Assembly (NCBI RefSeq): GCF_020010925.1
Contig: NZ_JAGJBZ010000002.1
Span: 248,001 to 312,000 of the forward strand
Direction of reading: 5' to 3'
Length of the DNA stretch: 64,000 bases
From: Streptomyces griseiscabiei
GTDB taxonomy: Bacteria; Actinomycetota; Actinomycetes; Streptomycetales; Streptomycetaceae
Positions 1 to 7,721 of this stretch are shown here, in pieces. Under the pieces are notes generated by a model that was not told the origin of the DNA, did not search any database, and saw only the letters and a list, made by a program, of their open reading frames with translations. Numbering within the stretch: position 1 is the first letter of the stretch; each line of letters opens with the position of its first letter. Both the position numbers and the translations under genes were made by a program.

Positions 1-886
1 GGAACACGCCGAACGGCTCGCCGCCGACGTGGTCGTCGTCTCCGACACCGGTATGTGGGCCGAGGACACCCCCACCGTGTGCACCGGCATGCGCGGCCTC
101 GCCGAGTGCGAGATCCGACTGTACGGACCCGACCAGGACATCCACTCCGGCTCCTTCGGCGGTGCCGTGCCGAACCCGGCCACCGAGATCGCCCGCCTCG
201 TCGCCGCCCTGCACGACGAGCACGCGCGCGTGGCCGTCCCCGGTTTCTACGACGGCATCACCGAACTCACCGACCGCGAGCGAGAACTCCTCGCCGAACT
301 TCCCTTCGACGAACAGCGATGGCTGCGCACGGCCAGGTCGACGGCGGCGCACGGAGAGGCCGGACACACCACCCTGGAACGCGTTTGGGCCCGCCCCACC
401 GCCGAGGTCAACGGCATCGGCGGCGGCTACCAGGGCATGGGCAGCAAGACGATCATCCCGTCCTCGGCCATGGTGAAACTGTCCTTCCGCCTGGTCGCCG
501 GTCAGGACCCCGACCACATCCGGAAGGCGGTCACCGCCTGGGCCGTCGAGCGGATCCCCACCGGGATCCGCCACGAGATCACGTTCAGCGGGTCCACCCG
601 CCCCTGCCTCACACCGCTGGACCACCCTGCCCTGCGATCGCTGGTACGAGCCATGGGCCGCGCGTTCCAGCAGCCGGTCCGCTACACGCGCGAGGGCGGC
701 TCCGGGCCCGCCGCCGACCTCCAGGAGGTCCTGGACGCGCCCGTGCTCTTCCTGGGCATCTCCGTCCCCTCCGACGGCTGGCACGCGCCCAACGAGAAGG
801 TCGAACTCGATCTGCTCCTCAAAGGCGTCGAGACCAGTGCGTACCTCTGGGGCGAACTGGCCTCGGGCTCCGGCGAGGCACACTGA
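1..886 (+). CDS. M20-family dipeptidase, C-terminal part
   Basis: The reading frame is open from the first base, so the N-terminus lies outside the window; about 294 codons are visible. The segment covers part of the metallopeptidase core and the dimerisation (lid) domain of M20 zinc peptidases such as CNDP-type dipeptidases. It contains VSDTGMW, then DIHSGSFGG at the lid entry, a C-terminal EGGSGPAADL and the HAPNEKVEL segment that carries the last metal-ligand His. It probably hydrolyses dipeptides in the cytoplasm. The next gene (nudC) follows about 96 bases later on the same strand. Family assignment is firm; substrate is not visible. Confidence 0.85.
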   Translation, partial: EHAERLAADVVVVSDTGMWAEDTPTVCTGMRGLAECEIRLYGPDQDIHSGSFGGAVPNPATEIARLVAALHDEHARVAVPGFYDGITELTDRERELLAELPFDEQRWLRTARSTAAHGEAGHTTLERVWARPTAEVNGIGGGYQGMGSKTIIPSSAMVKLSFRLVAGQDPDHIRKAVTAWAVERIPTGIRHEITFSGSTRPCLTPLDHPALRSLVRAMGRAFQQPVRYTREGGSGPAADLQEVLDAPVLFLGISVPSDGWHAPNEKVELDLLLKGVETSAYLWGELASGSGEAH

Positions 887-982
887 AGAAGGCCCCGCAC
901 ACCCCGGCGCACCCGCCCGCCGCACACCCCGCCGAACCGCCCGCCCCAATCAACCGTTTCACCGGGGGAGTTGGAAGCACCC

Positions 983-1930
983 GTGACCACCTGGACCGAC
1001 CACACCGCCGACCGACCCATCGCGCTCACCGCCCCCAGCGGCATCGACCGGGCCGCCCACCACCGGCTCGACGAGGCCTGGCTCGCCGCGGCGTGGAGCC
1101 ACCCCACCACCCGCTGCTTCGTGGTCTCCGGCGGTCAGGTCCTCATCGACGAGACCCCGGACGGCACCACCGAACTCGTCATGACGCCTTCCTTCGAGGC
1201 CCCGCTCACCGAGGCGCACCGCTACTTCCTGGGCACCGACGCCGACGGTGTGAGCTATTTCGCACTCCAGAAGGACGCGCTCCCCGGCCGCATGGACCAG
1301 TCCGCGCGCCCGGCCGGACTGCGCGAGGCGGGCATGCTGCTGTCACCGCGCGACACGGGCCTCATGGTGCACGCGGTCGGACTGGAGAACTGGCAGCGCA
1401 CCCACCGCTTCTGCTCCCGCTGCGGCGAGCGCACGGTCATCGCGGCGGCCGGACACATCCGCCGCTGCCAGGCCTGCGGTGCCGAGCACTACCCGCGCAC
1501 CGACCCGGCGGTGATCATGGCGGTCACCGACGAGGAGGACCGCATCCTGCTCGGCCGCCAGGTGCACTGGCCCGAGGGCCGCTTCTCCACCCTGGCGGGC
1601 TTCGTGGAGCCGGGCGAGTCCATCGAGCAGTCCGTGCGGCGTGAGGTGCACGAGGAGGTCGGCATCACCGTCGGCCAGGTCGAGTACGTCGCCAGCCAGC
1701 CCTGGCCCTTCCCGTCCAGCCTCATGCTGGGCTTCCTGGCCCGCGCCACCTCGACCACCGTGGACGTCGACGGCGACGAGATCCACGAGGCCCGCTGGTT
1801 CTCCCGGGAAGAGCTGCGGGCCGCGTTCGAGGCCGGGGAGGTACTGCCTCCCTACGGCATCTCGATCGCGGCCCGACTGATCGAACTCTGGTACGGCAAG
1901 CCCCTGCCGACGCGAAGCCACATCGGTTAG
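983..1930 (+). CDS. nudC: NAD(+) diphosphatase (NudC)
   Basis: A 315-residue Nudix hydrolase that cleaves NADH/NAD to NMN and AMP; family members also remove NAD caps from RNA. A zinc ribbon is visible as CSRC and CQAC around residues 143-165. The Nudix box follows at about 206-228 (GFVEPGESIE...REVHEEVG), and the NudC signature SQPWPFPxS comes directly after it. These three together make the call specific. A TTG at 971 would add four residues, but it abuts the GGGGGAG run; the GTG at 983 has a better-spaced ribosome site, so I use it. It may be transcribed with the upstream peptidase. Confidence 0.93.
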   Translation: MTTWTDHTADRPIALTAPSGIDRAAHHRLDEAWLAAAWSHPTTRCFVVSGGQVLIDETPDGTTELVMTPSFEAPLTEAHRYFLGTDADGVSYFALQKDALPGRMDQSARPAGLREAGMLLSPRDTGLMVHAVGLENWQRTHRFCSRCGERTVIAAAGHIRRCQACGAEHYPRTDPAVIMAVTDEEDRILLGRQVHWPEGRFSTLAGFVEPGESIEQSVRREVHEEVGITVGQVEYVASQPWPFPSSLMLGFLARATSTTVDVDGDEIHEARWFSREELRAAFEAGEVLPPYGISIAARLIELWYGKPLPTRSHIG

Positions 1931-1943
1931 GGACCCGCCGCGG

Positions 1944-2186
1944 TTACGCGCCGATCTTCTGCTTGACCTGCGCCAGCGAGGGGTTCGTGAGCGTCGAACC
2001 GTCCGGGAAGAGGACGGTGGGGACCGTCTGGTTCCCGCCGTTCGCCTTCTCCACGAACGCGGCGGACTCCGGGTCGTGCTCGATGTTGATCTCGTTGTAC
2101 GTGATGCCCTCACGGTCCATCTGGCTCTTCAGCCGACGGCAGTAGCCGCACCACGTGGTGCTGTACATCGTCACAGTGCCCGGCAT
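1944..2186 (-). CDS. mrx: Mycoredoxin (glutaredoxin-like)
   Basis: An 80-residue thioredoxin-fold protein with the redox motif WCGYC near residue 12 and the cis-proline loop TVPTVLF about 40 residues later. Mycoredoxins reduce protein-mycothiol mixed disulfides in actinomycetes, which lack glutathione. The CGYC form and small size fit Mrx1 rather than thioredoxin. It is divergent from uvrD2 and convergent with nudC. The upstream region on this strand carries a textbook sigma-R promoter (2237-2263), which fits induction by thiol oxidation, and sigR itself lies 31 kb away in this window. The function is well supported by family. Confidence 0.9.
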   Translation of the reverse strand: MPGTVTMYSTTWCGYCRRLKSQMDREGITYNEINIEHDPESAAFVEKANGGNQTVPTVLFPDGSTLTNPSLAQVKQKIGA

Positions 2187-2236
2187 GTCCCTGGCGCTCC
2201 TTCACGGTCTGAGGGGTGCTTGGTCGCAGTGGGTGG

Positions 2237-2263
2237 AACGTACGCGACACGCCCGCCATTCCC
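2237..2263 (-). promoter_or_regulatory. Sigma-R type promoter of the mycoredoxin gene
   Basis: On the minus strand GGGAAT (2263-2258) is followed by an 18-base spacer and GTT (2239-2237), exactly the SigR consensus GGGAAT-N18/19-GTT. It sits about 50 bases upstream of the mycoredoxin ATG in the right orientation. Known SigR regulons contain thiol-redox genes, so the match is functionally coherent. Confidence 0.8.
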
Positions 2264-2403
2264 TTGCGCCGGGTGGCGTCCACCACCGCGACCCGGCGCC
2301 CGCGCCCCGGAACACACAAGCGCCTGCCGCATTAGTACGACTGCGAGTGCCTGCCTGTGGACAACTTGCTCAGCCGTCTCCGGCGACCTGGCAGCATGGC
2401 CAT

Positions 2404-4626
2404 GTGACAGCAGCAACGCACTCCACCCTCTTCCCGCGGGTCCCCGACTCGGCCGACGCGGTGCTCGAAGGGCTCGACCCCGAGCAGCGCGCGGTGGCGA
2501 CCGCCCTGCACGGCCCGGTGTGCGTGCTGGCGGGAGCCGGCACGGGCAAGACCCGGGCGATCACCCACCGGATCGCCTACGGCGTGCGTGCCGGGATGCT
2601 CCAGCCCGCCAGTGTGCTGGCCGTCACCTTCACCAACCGCGCCGCCGGGGAGATGCGCGGCCGGCTCCGCCAGCTCGGCGCCGGCGGAGTCCAGGCCCGG
2701 ACGTTCCACTCGGCCGCGCTGCGCCAGCTCCAGTACTTCTGGCCGAAGGCCGTCGGCGGCGGCATGCCCCGTATCGTCGACCGCAAGATCCAGCTCGTCG
2801 CGGACGCGGCCGCGGCCTGCCGCGTCCGTCTCGATCGCAACGAACTCCGCGACACCGCCGCCGAGATCGAATGGTCCAAGGTCACCCGGACCGTCCCCGC
2901 CGACTACGCCGCCGCCACTGCCAAGCACGGCCGCGAGGCTCCCCGCGACCCGGCCGAGATCGCCCAGATCTACGCCACCTACGAGGACCTCAAGCGCGAG
3001 CGGGCCGTCATCGACTTCGAGGACGTCCTCCTGCTCACGGTCGGCATCCTCCAGGACCGCCACGACATCGCCGAACAGGTCCGCTCCCAGTACCAGCACT
3101 TCGTGGTCGACGAGTACCAGGACGTCAGCCCCCTCCAGCAGCGTCTTCTGGAACTGTGGCTCGGTGACCGGGACGACCTCTGCGTCGTCGGTGACGCCAG
3201 CCAGACGATCTATTCGTTCACCGGCGCAACTCCCGACCATCTGCTCGACTTCCGTCACCGCCATCCCGGGGCCACCGTCGTCAAGCTCGTCCGTGACTAC
3301 CGCTCCACCCCGCAGGTCGTCCATCTCGCCAACGGCCTGCTCTCCCAGGCCCGCGGTCGCGCCGCCGACCACCGACTCGAACTGATCTCGCAGCGCCCGG
3401 CGGGCCCCGAGCCCCGCTACACCGAGTACACGGACGAGCCGGCCGAGGCCGAGGGCGCCGCCCGCCGCATCCGTGACCTCATCGCCTCCGGCGTCCCGGC
3501 GAGCGAGATCGCCGTCCTGTTCCGGACGAACTCCCAGTCCGAGACCTACGAGCAGGCCCTCGCGGACGTCGGAGTGCCCTACCAGCTGCGCGGTGCGGAG
3601 CGGTTCTTCGACCGCCCCGAGGTGCGCAAGGCGGGCACCGCGATGAGAGCCGCCGCCCGCTTCGGCGGCAACGACACCCTCCTCGAAGACACCGTCGACC
3701 TGCCCTCACAGGTACGGGCCGTGCTGTCCGGCGAGGGGTGGACCGGCGAACCGCCGGCGGGCTCCGGCGCGGTCAGGGAGCGCTGGGAGTCACTGGCGGC
3801 CCTGGTGAACCTGGCCCAGGACTTCGCCGCGGCCAAGCCGGACGCCACCCTCGCCGACCTGGTGGCGGAACTCGACGAACGGGCGGGCGCCCAGCACGCC
3901 CCGACCGTCCAGGGCGTCACCCTCGCCTCACTGCACTCCGCGAAGGGTCTGGAATGGGACGTCGTCTTCCTGGTCGGAGTGGCCGAGGGCATGATGCCGA
4001 TCACCTACGCGCGAACGGACGAACAGATCGAGGAGGAGAGACGACTTCTCTACGTGGGCGTCACCCGCGCGCGTGAGCAGCTCTCCGTCTCCTGGGCCAT
4101 GTCCCGAACGCCCGGCAGCCGCCCCAACCGCCGCCCCAGCCGCTTCCTCAACGGCCTGCGCCCCGGATCCACCGCCACGACGGGCAGGACCGGCACAGCA
4201 GGCTCCGGGGGCGTCGAACGGGGTACGGCGGGCAGCCGGACGGGTGACCTCGCGGGAGCCGGCGGAGAGACGGCTCCTCGCCGCACCGGCCGGACACCGG
4301 CCCGCTGTCGAGTCTGCGGGCGCACCCTGCGGGACGCCGGTGACATGAAGCTGATGCGCTGCGAGGACTGCCCCTCCGACATGGACGAGGGTCTCTACGA
4401 GCGACTGCGCGAGTGGCGAGCGGTCCAGGCGCGACGCAGCGGCCAACCCGACTTCTGCGTCTTCACCGACCGGACGCTGATGGCGATCGCGGAAGCGGGA
4501 CCGAGCACTCCGGTTGAGCTCGGTCGCATCGCCGGTGTCCGCTCCCGCAAGCTGCAGCGCTACGGTGCCGATGTTCTCGACATCTGCGCAGGTCGGGAGC
4601 CTGGGTACGAGGACGAGAACGACTGA
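2404..4626 (+). CDS. uvrD2: ATP-dependent DNA helicase UvrD2
   Basis: A 740-residue superfamily 1A 3'-5' DNA helicase. Visible motifs in order: Walker A GAGTGKT near residue 44, DEYQDVSP (motif II), GDASQTIYSFTGA (motif III), and YVGVTRAR (motif VI) near residue 555. The C-terminus has a four-cysteine module (CRVC...CEDC) and an HRDC domain ending at LDICAG, the arrangement diagnostic of actinobacterial UvrD2. It unwinds DNA in repair or replication restart. The frame is open upstream, but conservation starts at the GTG used here; no strong ribosome site precedes it. A perfect DnaA-box-like sequence lies at 2356-2364 in its upstream region. wblC follows on the same strand. Confidence 0.92.
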   Translation: MTAATHSTLFPRVPDSADAVLEGLDPEQRAVATALHGPVCVLAGAGTGKTRAITHRIAYGVRAGMLQPASVLAVTFTNRAAGEMRGRLRQLGAGGVQARTFHSAALRQLQYFWPKAVGGGMPRIVDRKIQLVADAAAACRVRLDRNELRDTAAEIEWSKVTRTVPADYAAATAKHGREAPRDPAEIAQIYATYEDLKRERAVIDFEDVLLLTVGILQDRHDIAEQVRSQYQHFVVDEYQDVSPLQQRLLELWLGDRDDLCVVGDASQTIYSFTGATPDHLLDFRHRHPGATVVKLVRDYRSTPQVVHLANGLLSQARGRAADHRLELISQRPAGPEPRYTEYTDEPAEAEGAARRIRDLIASGVPASEIAVLFRTNSQSETYEQALADVGVPYQLRGAERFFDRPEVRKAGTAMRAAARFGGNDTLLEDTVDLPSQVRAVLSGEGWTGEPPAGSGAVRERWESLAALVNLAQDFAAAKPDATLADLVAELDERAGAQHAPTVQGVTLASLHSAKGLEWDVVFLVGVAEGMMPITYARTDEQIEEERRLLYVGVTRAREQLSVSWAMSRTPGSRPNRRPSRFLNGLRPGSTATTGRTGTAGSGGVERGTAGSRTGDLAGAGGETAPRRTGRTPARCRVCGRTLRDAGDMKLMRCEDCPSDMDEGLYERLREWRAVQARRSGQPDFCVFTDRTLMAIAEAGPSTPVELGRIAGVRSRKLQRYGADVLDICAGREPGYEDEND

Positions 4627-4639
4627 TACGAACTCGTCG

Positions 4640-4679
4640 AAAAAATAGTTTGCGCATGCCCCAGCAATCCCCATAGGTT
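4640..4679 (+). promoter_or_regulatory. Predicted WblC-activated promoter of the wblC leader
   Basis: TTGCGC (4650-4655) and TAGGTT (4674-4679) are separated by 18 bases and could form -35 and -10 boxes. An AT block GAAAAAATAG (4639-4648) touches the -35 box; this is rare AT richness for this genome. WhiB7/WblC proteins use an AT-hook to bind an AT-rich stretch just upstream of the -35 of their targets, including their own promoter. That knowledge plus position makes autoactivation likely. The predicted start is near 4686, giving a leader of about 600 bases. Confidence 0.65.
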
Positions 4680-4791
4680 CTTAGGCACGAGAGCAGGCGG
4701 CCTTCTCGAAGGCCCCGGTTTCGTGATTTACTTCATATCCGTCGGATTGGTTCGCGCCGGTCCCCATAGACGCCGAGAGGAGGCGAGTCCA

Positions 4792-5115
4792 GTGATCAGC
4801 ATCGACACCAGCTTCACCAGCACGGTCAAAATGACCGATCGCTCGGCCGTCTCCCTGTGCATGCTCGGCGTCTCGAACCTGGGCACCGGTCTGTCCGCCA
4901 TCAGTGGCGGCCGTCCGGCGACCTCCGTGTCTCTGGCGGGTCTCCCCGTCCGTGAGCGCAATGAGCGACCGACCAAGGCACTGGAAGCAGCAGTAACGGC
5001 ACAGGCCCAGGCCTATGCCGTCGCGGCGGCCGGTGCCGGATTCCGGAAGCAGACGACGCAGCACCACCTGATGTGGGCCTTCCGTGGGCCTGAACCCTGG
5101 AGTGATCCAGCCTGA
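4792..5115 (+). CDS. Upstream ORF in the wblC leader
   Basis: A 107-codon frame beginning at GTG 4792 behind a strong ribosome site (GAGAGGAGG, 4775-4783, spacing 8). The same frame is open back to a GTG at 4723, but that start has no ribosome site. The product shows no domain I recognise; it is rich in Ala, Ser and Thr. It ends inside a set of hairpins 25 bases before a terminator and 173 bases before wblC. In Streptomyces and mycobacteria wblC/whiB7 is controlled by ribosome-mediated attenuation through an upstream ORF, so its main role is probably as a translation sensor rather than a working protein. Whether the peptide also has a function cannot be told. Confidence 0.65.
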   Translation: MISIDTSFTSTVKMTDRSAVSLCMLGVSNLGTGLSAISGGRPATSVSLAGLPVRERNERPTKALEAAVTAQAQAYAVAAAGAGFRKQTTQHHLMWAFRGPEPWSDPA

Positions 5116-5180
5116 TCGACGATCAGGCCGGCGCCTTCAGGGCCGCGGAACCCCATCCGGGATCCGCGGCCCTTCTGTTT
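5080..5180 (+). terminator. wblC attenuator: antiterminator arm, hairpins and intrinsic terminator
   Basis: The terminator is a perfect 10-bp stem (GGGCCGCGGA 5140-5149 with 5163-5172) with a 13-base loop, followed by the T-rich run TTCTGTTT (5173-5180). Its left arm can instead pair with TTCCGTGGGCC at 5080-5090 (10 of 11 positions, one G-U). That upstream arm can alternatively pair as GGCCTGA (5087-5093) with TCAGGCC (5123-5129). Two more hairpins, 5097-5110 and 5111-5127, surround the stop codon of the upstream ORF. Mutually exclusive folds like these are what an attenuator needs. The structures are read by eye; energies were not computed. Confidence 0.75.
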
Positions 5181-5288
5181 GTCCCTGACCGGGGACTGCA
5201 GAGCGAAGGGGCCTCGGGACAAGAAAAGAACCCGGTACCAGCCGCCACCGGCCAACAGGCCGGAACGACCAGACGAGGAAGACGAACC

Positions 5289-5666
5289 GTGCAACTCGAA
5301 GCGCACGCCCCGTCCGTACCGCCTTCCGAAACGATCTCCCCGCCCGGCCTCACGGAGGACTCCACCTTGACCCCGCTCACCCCGCTCACCGCGCTCACCG
5401 CGCTCGACGACGCCATCGAGAACCTCGGCGTACCCGTCCCCTGCCGCTCCTACGACCCGGAGGTCTTCTTCGCCGAGTCGCCGGCCGATGTCGAGTACGC
5501 CAAGTCCCTCTGCCGCACCTGCCCGCTGATGGAGGCCTGCCTCGCCGGCGCCAAGGAGCGGCGTGAGCCCTGGGGCGTCTGGGGTGGCGAGCTCTTCGTC
5601 CAGGGTGTCGTCGTGGCCCGCAAGCGGCCCCGTGGCCGCCCGCGCAAGAACCCGGTCACGGCATGA
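5289..5666 (+). CDS. wblC: WhiB-family regulator WblC (WhiB7)
   Basis: A 125-residue iron-sulfur transcription factor that activates intrinsic antibiotic-resistance genes together with the principal sigma factor. Four cysteines are present (PCRSYDPE, then CRTCPLMEAC), followed by the WGVWGG turn. The C-terminus ends in an AT-hook, RGRPRKN, which identifies the WhiB7/WblC subclass. The GTG start is chosen because GAGGAA (5275-5280) is spaced eight bases from it. The N-terminal 40 residues are Thr/Leu/Pro rich and lack a domain. It is preceded by an attenuating leader and overlaps the next ORF by ATGA. Confidence 0.95.
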   Translation: MQLEAHAPSVPPSETISPPGLTEDSTLTPLTPLTALTALDDAIENLGVPVPCRSYDPEVFFAESPADVEYAKSLCRTCPLMEACLAGAKERREPWGVWGGELFVQGVVVARKRPRGRPRKNPVTA

Positions 5667-5986
5667 ACATCACCGGAACGATCGACCGCCCCCTCACGCA
5701 CGATCCCAAGAAGCAGGCCCCGATGAAGCCGTCCACGAGTGAGCCCCTCGGCTCCGCGACTCCAGACTTCACCACCACCGGCGCGAACGCGTCGCGTCAG
5801 AACAGGACCCGAGAGATGCATCTCATGCCAGAAGCCCTGGCTCGTGCGCATATGCACGAGCGCCTGCACCAGGCGGAGCAGGAACGCCGGGCCATGCGCC
5901 TGGCGGTCGCCCGCCGGATGCAGCGCCGGGCCGAGCGCGCCTCGATGCGCGCCCGCCGTGCGCTCGCCATGGCGGTCATGCAGTAG
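5663..5986 (+). CDS. Small Arg/Met-rich protein coupled to wblC
   Basis: A 107-residue ORF whose ATG overlaps the wblC stop (ATGA, 5663-5666), so translation is probably coupled. The first 50 residues are polar and likely disordered. The last 55 form one predicted amphipathic helix very rich in Arg, Ala, Met and Gln (for example HERLHQAEQER and RRMQRRAERAS). I recognise no family. The composition would suit RNA or ribosome binding, but that is inference. A strong terminator follows 65 bases after the stop, so this is the last gene of the wblC transcript. Confidence 0.65.
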   Translation: MNITGTIDRPLTHDPKKQAPMKPSTSEPLGSATPDFTTTGANASRQNRTREMHLMPEALARAHMHERLHQAEQERRAMRLAVARRMQRRAERASMRARRALAMAVMQ

Positions 5987-6051
5987 CCGTTCCGCGGCAA
6001 CCGGCGTGAACCAGCCTGGACAGGCACAGCACCACCGTCAGTAGTGGCTCC

Positions 6052-6087
6052 CCGCGGGGGCCGGTCCGAAGGGACCGGCCCCCGCGG
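6052..6087 (+). terminator. Terminator after the wblC unit
   Basis: A 16-bp perfect stem (6052-6067 with 6072-6087) closes a GAAG tetraloop. There is no T-run, as is common in Streptomyces. It separates the wblC transcript from the zinc-ribbon gene. Confidence 0.75.
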
Positions 6088-6134
6088 TGCGTGGTGACCA
6101 CCGAAACCGCCGGGGGCGGCGCTATCGTCGCCGC

Positions 6135-6344
6135 GTGACGAGTCTTTCCGGGGACAGCGACAGCGGCGCCTCCGCCGCGGAACCCCAGACCCTCATGTGT
6201 GCCCGCTGCGGCACCACCGCCGACGCTCCGCAACCCCTGTGGATCTGCTCGGTCGAGAACGGCGCACGGTGCTACTTCTGCGCCGCCTGCGCCAGGGAGA
6301 ACCTGCGAGCGATCGAGGGCAGGCTGGACTCCGCCTGGTGGTGA
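6135..6344 (+). CDS. Small zinc-ribbon protein
   Basis: A 69-residue protein. After a short Ser/Gly-rich N-terminus it carries CARC near residue 22 and CYFCAAC about 25 residues later, which would bind one or two zinc ions. The tail RENLRAIEGRLD looks helical. I do not recognise a named family; small actinobacterial proteins with this pattern are usually annotated as hypothetical. No ribosome site is visible: a -10-like TATCGT (6123-6128) sits six bases before the GTG, so the mRNA may be leaderless. It converges with the UbiB-type kinase gene. Confidence 0.7.
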   Translation: MTSLSGDSDSGASAAEPQTLMCARCGTTADAPQPLWICSVENGARCYFCAACARENLRAIEGRLDSAWW

Positions 6345-6365
6345 AGCCGCCCCCGCCCGAACCGG

Positions 6366-7721
6366 TCACGCTTCGGCGGCCGACTCGCCCTCCTCCTCTT
6401 CCCACACGAAGCCCGGCAGCCACTCCTCCAACTCCTCGCGCATACGGACCGTCGCGCCGAGTTGGCACAGCACGCCGATGGTGCTCAGCGTCACCCGGTG
6501 GATGAGGAGATAGGACGGAGGCAGGTTCAGCTGCTTGCCCAACTGGTGGGCGGGGGAGCGGGGGTCGGCGATCCGGGCGGCCTGACTGCGCATCCAGCCG
6601 CGGGCGAAGGTGAACTCGTCCGCGCGCACCGGTTCGATGATGGGACGCAGATAGTCGAGCACGGCGTCCGGATCGAGGTCTATCGACTCCCTCACGAAGC
6701 CTTCCGTGCGGAGCATCTCGTAGACGGCCTCGGCCTCGCCCTCGATCGTCAGCCGCAGGGCGTCACCGATCGGGGTCGGCAGGCCGCCCGGCAGCCGGTC
6801 CACCGTGCCGAAGTCGAGGACGCCGAGACGCCAGCCGCGCTTCTCGTCCGGCAGGAGGCGGAAGTTGCCCGGATGCGGGTCGGCGTGCAGAAGACCGGTG
6901 CGGGCCGGGCCCGAGAAGAGGAAGCGGGTCAGCAGTTGGCCCGCGCGGTCACGCTGCTCCTGGGAGCCGTCGGTGATCACCTCGGAGAGAGGGGTGCCCT
7001 CCATCCACTCGGTCACCAGCACTTGATCGCACTGGTGCACAACGGCCGGGACCACGACATCGGGGTCGCCCGCGAACTCCTCCGCGTGCGCCTGCTGGGC
7101 CTGGGCCTCCAGACCGTAGTCGAGCTCCTCGGAGACCCGGTCCCGCAGCTCCGTGATGAGCGGCTTGATGTCCATGCCGGGGATCAGCGGGCCCAGCAGC
7201 CGGGCGAACCGGCTGAGCTGACCGAGGTCGGAGAGAAGGGCCTCGCCCGCGCCCGGGTACTGCACCTTCACGGCGACCGCACGGCCGTCGTGCCACACCG
7301 CGCGGTGCACCTGCCCGATCGACGCCGCGGCGGCCGGTTTCTCCTCGAACTCCAGGAACAGTTCCTGCCAGTCCTCTCCGATGCGCTCCTCCAGGACGGC
7401 GTGCACCGTGCGGGTCGGCATCGGGGGCGCCGCGTCCTGGAGCTTCGTCAGGGCCGCGCGATAGGGGCCCGCTACATCCTCGGGAAGCGCCGACTCGAAG
7501 ACGGACAGGGCCTGCCCGAACTTCATCGCGCCGCCCTTCAGCTCGCCCAGGACCTTGAACAGCTGCTCCGCCGTGCGCTGCTGGAGTTCGCGGCCCACGA
7601 GCTCCGCCGACTCGCCGACGATTCGCTTGCCGAGTCCCCAGGTGGCCCGGCCTGCGATGCCGAGCGGAAGCGCGGCGAGCTTGGCGGTCCGGGTGACCGC
7701 CTTCCGGGGAAGATCAGACAT
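6366..7721 (-). CDS. ABC1/UbiB-family atypical kinase
   Basis: A 451-residue member of the AarF/UbiB/ABC1 family. The family-specific KxGQ region appears as MKFGQALS near residue 66, followed by the Ala-rich loop AAASIGQVHRA (about residue 130), VAVKVQYPG with the ATP-site lysine, and the catalytic segment LLHADPHPGNF and VLDFGTV near residues 280-310. Family members support quinone biosynthesis or lipid homeostasis, probably as ATPases. A ribosome site GGAGGG precedes the ATG closely. It overlaps the stop of the upstream ThiF-like gene by eight bases, so the two proteins are probably made together. The C-terminus is Glu-rich. Substrate unknown. Confidence 0.88.
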   Translation of the reverse strand: MSDLPRKAVTRTAKLAALPLGIAGRATWGLGKRIVGESAELVGRELQQRTAEQLFKVLGELKGGAMKFGQALSVFESALPEDVAGPYRAALTKLQDAAPPMPTRTVHAVLEERIGEDWQELFLEFEEKPAAAASIGQVHRAVWHDGRAVAVKVQYPGAGEALLSDLGQLSRFARLLGPLIPGMDIKPLITELRDRVSEELDYGLEAQAQQAHAEEFAGDPDVVVPAVVHQCDQVLVTEWMEGTPLSEVITDGSQEQRDRAGQLLTRFLFSGPARTGLLHADPHPGNFRLLPDEKRGWRLGVLDFGTVDRLPGGLPTPIGDALRLTIEGEAEAVYEMLRTEGFVRESIDLDPDAVLDYLRPIIEPVRADEFTFARGWMRSQAARIADPRSPAHQLGKQLNLPPSYLLIHRVTLSTIGVLCQLGATVRMREELEEWLPGFVWEEEEGESAAEA

